Shown in pieces: positions 47,191 to 58,713 of a stretch of 64,000 nt of DNA. The DNA comes from Ochromonas danica. Lineage: Eukaryota > Sar > Chrysophyceae > Chromulinales > Chromulinaceae. The stretch is from positions 34,751 through 98,750 of the forward strand of contig VKHL01000109.1 of assembly GCA_015146655.1 (NCBI GenBank), written 5' to 3'. Both the position numbers and the translations under genes were made by a program. The first letter of the stretch is position 1, and every line of letters begins with the position of its first letter. The notes under the pieces were generated by a model that did not search any database, was not told where the DNA came from, and worked only from the letters and a program-made list of their open reading frames with translations.

Positions 47191-47695
47191 ATGCAGCAGA
47201 AAAGGATTGTGAATGGGAGGAGGAATTCTTCCTGTCGTCATCATCGATCAACAATCTTCCTCGACCACTGCACTGCACACTCCCAAGTAGTCCTCCTGGC
47301 AGAGCACCTCCCTCCTCTTGGGAACACGCCACACACCACACACAGAGAGAGCAGAGCAGTAGTCTACACAATGACACCACCTTGCTATCACAACAGATGA
47401 GCTCTGGAGCTTCACCCTTTTCTATTAACGTCAAGAAGAACGAGGAAAAGAAACTTCCAATTGAAATTGGAATACTAAGAAGGAAATACGGGTTCTTTTC
47501 ATACAGCAACCTAGTTATCTAATCTATCATTCATACAACAAAATTTGGAGATCATACAACAGGCTCCACATACGCTGACGTCAGTAGCAATATGCTCAAT
47601 ATCAGAAAGCTGTTCTATCCATAGTAAATACAATAATATGGAAGAATATTATACCACAAAGGAAAGGAGGGATATATAAGAGGGGTGGGTGGCTT
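47191..47695. other. Spacer with no recognised gene
   Basis: About 500 bases between the thioesterase start and the stop of the alpha/beta hydrolase, both on the minus strand. Open frames on both strands here are Ser/Arg-rich or Leu/Phe-rich, consistent with chance frames. Contains the thioesterase promoter. Confidence 0.4.
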
Positions 47696-49078
47696 TTAGA
47701 ACCACTGGATTTGCTTCTCATTCACTGTCACCACCTGATGGACTTCGGTTAGAGCAGAAAGTGAAGCAAGAACTTGGCCATGCGAAAAGTTCTTCCACCC
47801 CAAGAAATGGATATCCGCCTTTGGTAGAGTTTGCTTTTTATCTTCCTCGTTATCACCTTCTCCTTGTCGTCGTTTCCGTTGGCACAATAACACATATTCT
47901 TCGATAGCTTGGCCATTAGCAATTTCGTCATTCGAACCGATCCCGACCACAACACCGATATGGGAAGGCAAATCCTCTAGCCATAGGATATTCTTATGCC
48001 AGCAAAAGTTGCGATAAAGGGTATAGGAAATAGTAATTTCCTGAGCGGCTGCCAAATACAGCATCCATTCCATTAGCGAGGTGGGAGGACGATGAACGAA
48101 GTTGTAAGCCACATCCGGCAAGGAAAGAAGGAGAGAGACGGGATCGAGGAGTGTCAAGTGAGAAACCACCTCAGGATGTCGGGTTGCAATCCAACCAGCT
48201 AAGATGGTCCCAAAAGAATGGCCAACAAAAGAAGCCTTGGCGATTTGATGTCGTCGTAGAATATGCAGCACAGCAGAGGTAAATACTTCAATAGGTGGCA
48301 TATAGAATCTCATCGACTTCACTTTGATGGCTTCCAGATCGATCAGCAAGATGGTTCGTCCCGAACGCTCGAACTGTTTAAGCAGCAAAGCATAGAAGGA
48401 CCAGCCAGGCGCAATGCCGTGGAAAAAGACAAGTGGAGGTAGAGAGTTTGATACTCTTCCTTGCTTAATCCAATACGTCACACCATGAAGCTCGAGTGAT
48501 TGGAAGCCATGTAGTCTTAAGAAGAGGATATTGAAGAAGACCTCACCCAACCCAGTAATAACATAGAGCAACAATGGTCTGTGCAGATAAGGTATGCGAT
48601 CGAGACTGAAAGTGGTATGTTTAACAGCGGGGTTGAAACCTGGCTTTAGCTCACGAAGAGAAGGATATCGTTCCAGCAAAGAGTTGAGCAATTTGCGTGT
48701 AGTACGACATTCTTTCTCATTTAATTCCTCCGGTCGTTTATGACAAACTGCCCATGCAAGGAAAGAATAAATATTCTCAATATAGATATCTTCAATCTTT
48801 GCCTTCATAAAGAATCCTTCAAAATATTGTTGGATGGAATAACAGTCAAGATGATCCACACAATCCAAAATACGTTCAAGAAAACGACCAGGATGATTTT
48901 CAATCGGATGACGACGAGGTGGATGTTGTAATTGAGGAATTAAGATCCATTCCACAACTAGATAGAAAAGCAGTTCCAAAACAGTCCAGATTAAAAAGAG
49001 ATAATAGGCTGCAGATCGCAGATTCTCCATCGTGACATAGCGGAAAGCATGATAGGAGGTCTCAGAAAGAAAAATCAT
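47696..49078 (-). CDS. Alpha/beta hydrolase-fold membrane-anchored protein
   Basis: Single exon, 460 residues from the ATG at 49078; an ATG at 49030 (MENLRSAAYYLF) is an equally good start. The first 60 residues contain one or two hydrophobic helices (LFLIWTVLELLFYLVVEWILIP), so it is probably membrane-bound. The hydrolase core shows the oxyanion-loop VFFHGIAPGW, the nucleophile elbow FVGHSFGTILAG, a candidate acid in the GIGSNDEIANG loop and a candidate His in KNFSHGQVL. A charged insert (RKRRQGEGDNEEDKK) precedes the last strand. Lipase or esterase activity is likely from the family; the substrate is unknown. Confidence 0.82.
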   Translation of the reverse strand: MIFLSETSYHAFRYVTMENLRSAAYYLFLIWTVLELLFYLVVEWILIPQLQHPPRRHPIENHPGRFLERILDCVDHLDCYSIQQYFEGFFMKAKIEDIYIENIYSFLAWAVCHKRPEELNEKECRTTRKLLNSLLERYPSLRELKPGFNPAVKHTTFSLDRIPYLHRPLLLYVITGLGEVFFNILFLRLHGFQSLELHGVTYWIKQGRVSNSLPPLVFFHGIAPGWSFYALLLKQFERSGRTILLIDLEAIKVKSMRFYMPPIEVFTSAVLHILRRHQIAKASFVGHSFGTILAGWIATRHPEVVSHLTLLDPVSLLLSLPDVAYNFVHRPPTSLMEWMLYLAAAQEITISYTLYRNFCWHKNILWLEDLPSHIGVVVGIGSNDEIANGQAIEEYVLLCQRKRRQGEGDNEEDKKQTLPKADIHFLGWKNFSHGQVLASLSALTEVHQVVTVNEKQIQWF

Positions 49079-49365
49079 TTCTTTTTTTATAAATCTCACT
49101 TATTTATATAATAAACTAACAGCGATGATTTATTTATTTCGATAGTGATTCAATGATCTTCTTTCTCCTCTCCTTTGATGACCAACAGAAGGGATTGTGC
49201 CGGACCAAAACCATCACCATCACCCATTTTCTTCTTAAGTTAACTGTGATGGCTGAGAGAAAAAACGCTTTGACGCGAGGGGAGAAACATCTTTTCATCG
49301 GATAAACAGTTTGGGAACAACCACCAGCAGCACCAGCAGACCATTCGATTTGCTTTGAGAAGACA

Positions 49366-50873
49366 ATGCCCAAGAGAGGTGGAAAGAGGGTTAGTCCAGC
49401 TTCTAATCTTGATTGTTCTTTTATTTGTGAAGTTGAATGTCTTAGAAATCATTCATGGATCTCTCTCTGTTTCTTTTTGTTACTATAATCATAGAAAAAG
49501 ACCAGAACTCATACCCAACCTATTCCAGAAGGTGCGGTTGTTCAGACAGAGGATGATCTAGCTCCTCGCTCGATTGTTGCCAAAGTAGGCAAGGTAAGTT
49601 TAATCTTGTGTAGGATCTGTTCTTTTCTTGAATTCTTTTTCACTAAATCCAACTACCTTTAGGTCAATCCCACTGTCGTGGAATTGGTTGGGGAGATGCG
49701 TAGGTTGATGGAGCCTTACACTGCTCGTAACTTACGTGAGAAAAGGTAGCTATTATGAGTATTTCCTTTGTTTGAATCCGTTGTCTCACATGTGTGGTGG
49801 TTGCATGTCTTAGCTACAACAAGATGCGTGATTATGCAGGAGCTGCGAGTGTGTTGGGCGTCTCACACTTACTTTTCTTCTCACAGACTGAAGCGAATCT
49901 TAACTTACGTATTGCAAGACATCCTGATGGACCAACTTTGCATTTCCGTATTCTTCAGTTTTACTTACCGAGACAGATCAAGGCTCTTCAGAAAAGGCCA
50001 TTTGAGAGTACGGCAGCCTATCGCACTGCCCCAATTGTCGTGTTGAATAACTTCGGGCAGGCTGAAGAAGTGCATCTAAAGCTGCTCAAAATCACTTTCC
50101 AACATATGTTTCCTACTATTAATGTAAAGACCGTGCAATTGAGCAGCTGTCGTCGTGTGGTACTCTTCCATTACAATAAAGAGAGTGACTCGGTGGAGAT
50201 GCGTCATTATGCCATCCGCGCTCAGCCTGTGGGAATAAGCAAATCCATTAAGCGAGTCATTCAAGCTAAAATTCCCAACCTCGGTCGTCTCACCGATATC
50301 AGTGAATTCTTGGAGGGTCCTGATGCATATTCGGGTGGTGCGTCTGACTCGGAAGCGGAGGATGAAGGATCGAAAGTCACTCTTCCTGAGCGATATGTTG
50401 GTCGTGGCAATATCAAATCTCAAGTTAGTGCTATGAAGCTCGTCGAATTAGGTCCTCGACTGACCTTAGAGCTGTATAAGGTGCAACAAGGAGTGAACGA
50501 TGGAGACATTTTGTATCATAAGTTTGTTCAAAAGACTCCTGAAGAAGCTGCAGCTATCAAAGCACGTGTTGAGAAAGAGAAGCAACTCAAAGAAATGCGT
50601 CGTAAGGTGCAGGAAGAGAATGTGAAGCGTAAGCGAGATGAGCAAAAGGAAAAGGCTGACCGCAAGAAACAGCGCCGTGAGGCTCGTGAACAGGGTGCTT
50701 TGAAAGACGGAGATGAAGATGCTGACGATGAAGATGACGACGCTGATCATAGTAATGGTGAAGAAGAGGAAGACAAGGATAATGATGAGGTGGAAGATGA
50801 AGATGATGATGACGAAGATATTGAGGTGGAGGATGAAGATGAGCAAGAGGAGGAGGAAGAAGAAGAAGATTGA
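49366..50873 (+). CDS. PPAN: Ribosome-biogenesis Brix-domain protein Peter Pan/SSF1
   Basis: Nucleolar factor for 60S subunit assembly. Four exons: 49366-49389 (eight codons), 49495-49593, 49663-49745 and 49814-50873, giving 421 residues. The short first exon supplies MPKRGGKR, a basic start that fits the family. The Brix domain follows: MEPYTARNLREK/SYNKMRDYAG, LGVSHLLFFSQTEANLNLRI, GPTLHFRI, VLNNFGQ, MFPTINV and the RNA-binding-like GPRLTLELYKVQ near its end. The C-terminus is a Lys/Arg/Glu coiled-coil region ending in a long Asp/Glu run. All signature blocks of PPAN/SSF1 are in order. Confidence 0.94.
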
Positions 50874-50951
50874 TTCATAATTCTAACTTAACCACTTAAA
50901 ACTATTTAACAACTTGCTAGTTGCACACATAGATGCCTTATCTAGAATAGC

Positions 50952-52885
50952 TCAGCTGAGATGTTCTGTGACAGTAAGGTTATTCGCATTAGTGTCAAAA
51001 CTGGAAGAGAACACCATAGAAGAGTCGAGAGCTGCTGCTAATACGAGCTTCTTCAAATGCTTGGGTTTCTCTTTGGCAGATTTTTCTGACGCCGCATCAT
51101 CACCAGAGCCTTTCTTGGTCTCCTCCAACTTCCCTTCAGCAACTTCCTTGTCTTTCTTGTCAACGAGAGACAAGACGATCACGCGTGATCGATCATGTGC
51201 TTGGATTTTATGTCGTCGAAGTTCCTCTTTGAGTCCCACCGGGTGTCCATTCAAGAGTAGCACTCCGTTACCATCGAAGTAGTTTAATTGTACGTCGATA
51301 GTAAAATTGCCATTTGCTATTCTTGGAGGCAAGATTAGAGGCAAAGAAAGTGTGCGAAGGGCAGGTTCTGGGTCGAGCGGCATTATCTTCGAGTTGTCAT
51401 AAGACACAGATAAATGCTTCGGATAGCTTAAGCGAACCTTTCTAGGTCGGTTGCCTACCATAAGCTTTAGCACCGTTGTCACAATAGGAGAGGGAGAGGA
51501 ATCTCGTTGCGAGAGACGCAATTCCCGTCCCAGATGAATTAAACGCCACTGTCCATTAAGCTCCACAATCGACTCCTTATTATTATTTTGCATGACTTGA
51601 TAAATTTGTTCAAGCTTAACAAAATTCACCCGTAACGTAGTGACCTGCAAGATCCACTCACTGATCAGGTCAAAAACTACAATACTAGGTGCCTGAATAA
51701 AAGCTTCGGTGAATGTGAGCGCCTCGTAAGAAGGGAAACGCCGAAACTCCGCTGTTTTCTTCACGTTCTCTTTCTGATAGTCATTTCAAACTCAAGTGAA
51801 AGGCAAAAATAAAGGAATCCAAAGCAGCCTTACCGAGTGAATTAAAAGGGCTCGCATTTGTTGACTTTGTTCGGCAAAAGTCAGCAATCGTCTTTGCAAG
51901 GCGTCCCTTCCACCTGACAGTTCTTCCATCAATGGTAAGAGATCTAATCTAACACGATTACGCTTATAGTCACGCGATTGGTTTGAAACATCTTCTCGCC
52001 AAGTCAGTGACCGTGTTTGTAAATACTTCTCCAGGTCTTCTTTATGAAGATGTAGTAATGGACGAACAAATGGACCTGAGATAGACTCCATCTAACAAAA
52101 GCAGAACAGATATCAATGGGTTAGCAAATCTATATCCTATTCGGAAGAAGAAAGAGATCCCTTACAGGACTAAAATTCGCCACATGTACACCACGTAGAA
52201 ACTTCATCATAAGAGTTTCCATATTATCCCCCATATGATGTCCTAGAAAGATATAATTCGAAGTGGAATTATTATTGCTATTATTACTACTACTATTATT
52301 GCTATGATTAATATTACTATTCTCAATCGTGTTTTGGCTGACGAAATGCTCTTGAAGAAGTTTCTGTAAACGATCTCTGCGATAGTCTCTGGCTGCTTCC
52401 TGGAAACCTGTTGAGACCTTTGCCACTTCCTCCGGTAACTCTTCTAGAACAACTGGTATAGAATATTTCTCACACCATTCTTTAATAAATTGACCTTCTT
52501 CATAAGCTTCAACTCGTTTTAAATGGTTGAAGTTAACAACAGATAAGTTCAGAGTACGCCAATATTTGACACGAATATTCTGAAGAATATGCATCATAGC
52601 CATACTATCTACTCCACCACTTACTGCGAGTAAGATATTACTAGTAGGAGAGATTTCTAATTCTTTTAGTTTACTAAACACAGAGAATTCAATCGAATCA
52701 CAGAAAGGATGGATAGTATGACTCACAATTGATCGATGATGATGAAGAATATGTTGCCTTAATATCATCATCCCTTGAGTGTTTCTTCTACCTGTTATCA
52801 CTCTATTCATCTTTAGTGAATAGGTATTAGAAAAGCAATCAATAATCAACAGTAATAGCAATGCTAAACCCAACCAATCACTCAT
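50952..52885 (-). CDS. tilS: tRNA(Ile)-lysidine synthetase, nucleus-encoded organellar type
   Basis: Modifies the wobble C of the organellar tRNA-Ile(CAU) to lysidine so that it reads AUA. Exons 52166-52885, 51834-52091 and 50952-51773, phase 0 at both joins, give 599 residues. The PP-loop ATP site is AVSGGVDSM. TilS blocks follow: VNFNHLKR, GFQEAARDYRRDRL, LGHHMGDNMETLMMKFLRG and the RPLL/EDVSNQSRDYKRNRVRLDLLP signature. An Asn/Ser-rich insert splits the domain before the LGHHMGDN block. The N-terminus starts with a hydrophobic segment (LGLALLLLLIIDCFS), suggesting a signal peptide and plastid delivery. The last 270 residues match no TilS C-terminal domain that I recognise. Confidence 0.92.
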
Positions 52886-53066
52886 CACTCATCCATCTCT
52901 CCCTCCTACAACTCCACCACCACCAATAAACACGTTGGTAATTGCGCGGGAACACAAACGGACTTTGTCACTTTGGGCTGGTCCCGAAACCGGGTCCTGC
53001 CTGTCTGTGGCGGTGGAATCGTGGCTCGTGGTGGTCGCAGCCAATAACCAGCACAAAAAGAGTGAA

Positions 53067-53742
53067 ATGGGAAAGGGGTGAGTTTCCATCTTCTTCTTCC
53101 TATTGTTTTATCTTGTTCTATGGTTTGAAGTTAATGGTTTGTCAACCATGTGTATGTTAATTTCTTGAAAACAGTAAGCCAAGTGGTCTCCGCGCAGGTC
53201 GCAAGCTCCGCAACCATCGCCGTGAGGAGAGATGGTCCAGCAAGCAATACAACAAGTCTCACTCTGTGAGCCACATGAAGGCCAACCCTCTGGGTGGTTC
53301 TTGCATGTCCAAGGGTATTGTTGTGGAGAAGATGTAAGACCATATTCCTGATATTTTCCTGTGAGGACTCTTCTTATTCAATGTGTTGCCTTACATAACA
53401 GCGGTCTTGAGGCCAAGCAGCCTAACTCCGCCATTCGTAAGGGTGTCAGAGTTCAGCTCATCAAGAACGGCAAGAAGGTTGCCTGCTTCGTCCCTCGCGA
53501 CGGTTGCTTGAACTTCGTCGACGAGAACGTAAGTCCCGATGTCCTCTATACCACGTTCCTACAATACCCTTTTTCTAATATTACGACGCACTATATTACA
53601 GGACGAAGTGCTCATCTCCGGTTTCGGTAAGAGAGGCAAGTCTAAGGGTGATATTCCCGGTTGCCGCTTCAAGGTGGTCAAGGTCTCCGGTGTCTCCCTG
53701 TTGGCATTGTACAAAGGCAAGAAGGAGAAGCCTCGTTCTTAA
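53067..53742 (+). CDS. RPS23: 40S ribosomal protein S23 (uS12)
   Basis: Decoding-centre protein of the cytosolic small subunit, 145 residues. Four exons: 53067-53077 (only 11 bases, MGKG), 53175-53333, 53402-53528 and 53602-53742. The tiny first exon is typical of ribosomal protein genes. Conserved blocks: [41 protein letters not shown] (the Pro hydroxylated in other eukaryotes is in KQPNSA), [41 protein letters not shown] and the end [14 protein letters not shown]. Slightly longer than animal homologues because of a short insert near residue 40. Codon use is more G/C-ending than in neighbouring genes, as expected for high expression. Confidence 0.97.
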
Positions 53743-53926
53743 ACTTATTGCTCTTCAATACAGAGAAGTTGGCTTGCTCTTACTCGGAGCACAGTGAACT
53801 TGCTTCGTAACTTAACCACTCTGAACCCTACAACAACCGATTTTTCAATGATAGATTTTTGTTAGTTTTATATCATAAATGGTAGTTCAAGGAAGACAAA
53901 ATTGTTCAGGTTACTACTGATTCTAA

Positions 53927-56900
53927 CTAAACCCAAAGCTCATCTGGGATAATAGCTCGCGTTGCAAGCGAAGGAGAAAGATCCTCGTTTCGGTACAGAT
54001 CTTGCGGCCAGTCAACGAGGAATCCGCGAATCTCAGAAAGTGATTCCTGGACAATAGGATCCATAATGTTCCGATGAACATACGTTTCTAGCGCTTGCTT
54101 GTATTGTTGCACAGTGAGGCATCGATAGACCGACATATTACCATCAAGCTCGTCGTAGATGGCGGAATTATGCTGTGCTATGGATTTCCACTGCTTGTAA
54201 AGCTCGGGGCGTAAAGGATCAGAGAAATCTATGCAACAATAACTTATTAGTAAAAGCCCCACGAGCAGTATTCATCATTAATGAAAATCTTACCAACGGA
54301 CTCATCGCCGATGTGCTGTCTCATCAACTTGTTCCTGAGCATATGAGGAAGATAGCCCACGGTATAGGGAACACCTCCAAATGTTGACTCTAGATGGATG
54401 GTATCTTCCATACGAACAGCTACCTCAGAATCACGATTGCCCAACATGCTGCGATCATTGATATTAGCACTACCAATGATGACAATCCGATCATCTACTA
54501 TCATCAGTTTATCATGAATATAGATCTGCTCAGAGACCACCTTGGAATTGATCACGCCCCAGTTGCGCAAACTGAAGAAACCAATGTATTCACTAATGTT
54601 GATAGCTGGAGCACGATCTCGTAGCATCCTGAAGAGAGACCTCATTCCACGATTGATGGTCATATATTCATAATGCATCACTACTTTTGACTTCATTGCA
54701 TTAACCATATCACCATTGGGATGTAAAGGAATGATAACAATGACCTTGAAGGGCTGTCTAAGGTTATATGCTTTCAAAATGCGCTCAGCTAAGGCGAGAG
54801 GAATGCCATTTTGCACTCCTTCTCCTGCTAGACTCCCCACAAAAAACTGGTTTTCAATGTAAATAAAATGGTTAGCATTCTGTATAGTCTCAATGTAACA
54901 TTTGAGAATGGAGTTTTCAATCTTTGTACCAATGGACCATTTGCCAACACTTCGCAATAGTTGTACGACGCAACTGCCCGAATCATCGATGAGACGAGAG
55001 ACTTGCTCCACCTCACGAGAACATTCATGAACTAGTCTGGAAATAGAGAGTTGAACTTCTTTCTGGGCAGCAATTAAGCATGCTGGATGGAACTGATCTA
55101 CTGTTTGAGCTGTTGGTGCAGCACCGTTACCATTTTCACCCGATCTAGGTGTGACTGCTGCTTCCTCACTCTCCATTAACAAAGCTGCAGCCGCACGTGA
55201 ACCCTTAGCACTATATCCATTTCGATCATTGCCTGTGACGCTTTGACTAGATGGATCATCCATAGACTTGCTCGCCAATGAATCGGTCGATCTGGCTGCC
55301 GGTATAGCCAATGGCGCCACCGGGATAGCAGCAGAAGAAACCAAAGCTAACGGGGGAGAATTAGGAGGTACAGGTGGTATAGCTGGGGCAGGGAAAGGAG
55401 CGGGTCGGATCAGTCCTTTTGCGACCAACTCGCCTCTCTCTCGCTCCGATAAGACGTCGCCTTCGAAGCCCATCTGGTCCATTTTGAAGAGTAGATCGTG
55501 AAGATCCTGTACAAATAGCAAAGCATTTAATAAAGATCATATAAAAACGTCAAGCAAAAACATTTTACCTCCAAGTAATGTCTCCGAAAAGTCACTTTCA
55601 GACTATTGGGTTGTTTTTCTGAACCACAGCTCTTTATCTGGCGACGTTTCTTGGCAAGCAATCGCCTTAACTGAGAAGAGTTGAGTTGCGTAACCATCTC
55701 TCCATCAATGCACAGGATGACATCGCCAATAGATGGCTTCAATCCCACAGCATGCACCCACTCTGACATCGGTCCACAGAGATCAATCAAGTTTCCTTCA
55801 GCCTCCAGCATACAAGACTCGAGAACAGCGGATGGTTGTAACATAGTTACGACAACAGGGCAATCTCCCTCCATTCTAAATGGCAATTTAGCTGTGGGAG
55901 TGAAATGACATTCAAACGTTATGTAAGAAAAACGGGTCGGGTCGGGTGGGGTATATAGAATGGATTTTGGCAAGGAGTAAGAACTTGGGGGGCCCAAATC
56001 GTATTTGCAAGTGGGACAACTGGTAGCTGACTCGTGAATTCCACTTTTACCGCACTTAGCACAAACAGAGAAACCAATATCGTCGCTTATATCATTCATG
56101 ACGGGTTGGTTTGCGTGGCTACTAGTGGAAAGCCGATGATGATTCCATCGCTAAAGTATCAGGATGCATGTTTATCAGAAATAGATACAAAGCAAGCTAA
56201 TTGATACAAATAAAGCATTGAAACTAACCTGAACAAAATGAGAGGCCACGTCACGAGCAAGCCTTCCATTTATGGCACAGTGGATGTCATGCCATCCCAT
56301 GCGGGGGTAGAGCTCTCGCGGCTCGAGGGCAGACAGACTTTTCAAGCTCTTTTTTGTTTGAATTCCTCCAATGTAAGATTGCAGCATAAAAGAAGCATTT
56401 TCAGTGAATGTCCCCAGTGTAGAGGTAACATTCGTAGCTGCACTGCTCAGACTGTCCAGAATGCTATTCCTGGACACAGAAGAAGGTATAGCGGAGCAAT
56501 CACTGTCACGCCTTGAAGCAGATTGTGCAGCTTGACGTTCTTCCGCCGTCATCTCCACAAAACGATCCTCTGCCCAGTTATCACTAACATCAGATAGATT
56601 GTCAGGCTTATCCTCGCCTGGAGCTGATTCTTCTTTCTGGTCAAAAGCAGATGAAGCTCTTCCGCGACCAGAAGTCGTTGGAAGCGAAGCTTGTCTAGGC
56701 TGTGCCTCAGTAGTAAGGGTTGCAGTTCTCAGAGGTGCAGGCGGAAGGGAGTTTTCTGGTAAGCTGAAGTCCACGACTACTTCAACCTCATAAGCCTCAT
56801 CATCCATATCAGGTGTACTGATCGCAGCTTCAGGCAAATTCTCATCTGGCATTGCCATTTCCACCTCAATGAATTCCTCTTCTTCCATAGCTTTAATGGC

Positions 56901-58340
56901 TTCAGCATCTGCTTCAGTGCGAGCTGGCTTGTGCTTACCAGGAGCTGGTTGACGATAATCATGTCCTGGGAATCTGTTTAGTTACAACCCACGAATATCA
57001 ATAAGAAAATGAGAATGATTGTGGAAGGTGTAACACTCACCTTACTCCGTCTTCATCAGCAATAGAGTGTTTTTCATCGTCCCAACGTTGATAAGCAAGA
57101 TCAACCCCTCCAACAAATGCAACATTCCTAATCACAATCGAGAAGAAGAATTAGATCACATGTACAATCAAAAGTACGCATCATACCTATCAATGACTAC
57201 AAGTTTCTCATGATGGGACCAGAGGACAGCGGTAGCACCACCAAAAAACTTGTTCGGGTGACGAATGCAGTGGATGTTACTCTCGTGCAGACTTTCCAAC
57301 TTCTGCTTTACCTTCAGAGAATCGTTACCTTGTCCGATATGCTCAACTTCCTTGTAGAGAAGGACATAGATTTGAACTCCCTGATCTGCTTTATACTTCA
57401 GCAGTTGATCAAGACGTAGAGGTGGTAGTGGAGGGCGAGTGAGCAAAACATGTGGGCTCATCTTCCAGGAAGTGATCAAAATCTCTCTTTGAGCACCTAA
57501 CATTGCTAAGGCAACTGCATGCATGTACTCCTTGGTCACAGTGTAAACGCGTACATCACAGTTTGCTCGAGGAGGAAAAGAGGACTCAAAAGGATGGCGA
57601 ATCACACGACAACTCGAAGCATAAAACTCTTTCATCTCTTTAGCCCAAGAGTCTGCTTGTCGCTGAGTTGGCGCATATAAAACTAAGTTACGTGTACCAG
57701 TATTCACACGTATAATTCGTTTAATGAGTTGAACCTCAAAATCTTGGTCAATTTGGAGCATACCCAATGGCACGGTATCTTGTGGAGACTTAAACCACAA
57801 AATACCATTTTCTTGAAGAACAAACCATCTCCAACTCCAAATTTGAAAGTAATCACCAGTTTTACGTGAGAATTTTTCTTTATAACCACCTGATGATTTC
57901 TGTAAATATCCTTCTTTACCTTTCCTTCCTAATTCAGGTGAAAAGGAAACAGCACTAGCTCCAATCATTTGAAGTAAATTAAGATATTGCATGGAAAAAT
58001 CTCTATCAAGTACATCTTGAAGATACTTTGTCATGATTTTAGCTCGTTCTATTAAGAAAGATTGATCTTGTTTCCATAGAAAACGACTTTGTCGTGGTAA
58101 CATGGGAATTCCTACCATTTCTTCACGATGATTTGTTAATAACTTACTTTCTAACTTTAACAACTCATTATATCTTAAATCTATTTCCCAATAAAATCTT
58201 CGAAATCGGAAAGCAAAAGTAAAGATAGCATAAGCACCAAACATTCCTGAATTCTCCGTACGAACCATTTTCAAAGTAACAAAAGCAGAACGTTTCTCAT
58301 CTTCTTTAATGACAAGATCACGAGATTGAGCTTTGCCCAT
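53927..58340 (-). CDS. Phospholipase D (PX-PH type) with inserted zinc ribbon and PDZ
   Basis: Hydrolyses phosphatidylcholine to phosphatidic acid at membranes. Six exons: 57187-58340, 57041-57127, 56229-56973, 55569-56150, 54294-55506 and 53927-54228, all phases consistent, about 1360 residues. The start MGKAQS fits an N-myristoylation site. Order: PX (about 15-130), PH (about 145-255), first HKD motif HHEKLVVID (about 376-384), NVAFVGGVDLAYQRWD, an acidic disordered insert, ARDVASHFVQ/RWNHHR (split by intron 3), then an unusual segment: a zinc ribbon with CAKC and CPTC (about 692-710) and a PDZ-like domain (about 745-855, GLKPSIGDVILCIDGE). A Pro/Ala-rich linker and the second HKD motif (IHDKLMIVDD, about 1177-1184) follow. 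Both catalytic motifs are intact. The splices make a two-gene explanation unlikely. Confidence 0.9.
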
Positions 58341-58713
58341 TTCTTATCTCTTTTTGTTTTAACTTTATGATATATATTCTACCAAGTGTTTGGTAAGGTG
58401 GATCTATTAGGGATCTCTACCTCAATCTTTTCCTGCCCTTTCCATTCAAGACGAACAAGTCGTCCTTAGGAAAGGAGCCAGATCTCCTAGCCAGAGACTC
58501 TGGGAATCTAGATATCTAGCTGGGTTTTTGGATATTCCTAGATTCTGAAAATTTGGCTAAGAGTACCACCTCTTGACCTGCGCAAAATAATAATCGTAAC
58601 GATCGAAAAAAGGGAAACCAAAGTGATCTTGAGATCCTTCAGTATGTATTAGATATTGGATCGATCCTTTTTTATTTTATTTTTTTTGTTTAAGGAAAAG
58701 ATATTGTAATACC
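58341..58713. promoter_or_regulatory. Divergent spacer between PLD and kinesin, CTAG/CCAGA cluster
   Basis: 373 bases between two divergent starts. Around 58478-58548 there is a dense cluster of short palindromic words: CCAGATCTCC, CCAGA-GAC-TCTGG (58491-58503), AATCTAGATATCTAGC and CCTAGATTC. The kinesin side ends in a T-rich run (about 58667-58690). No gene was recognised. Confidence 0.45.

Noticed and set aside
47145-47522. Ser/Arg-rich plus-strand and Leu/Phe-rich minus-strand frames upstream of the thioesterase
   Set aside because: Mutually overlapping, low-complexity and without any recognised motif; treated as spacer.
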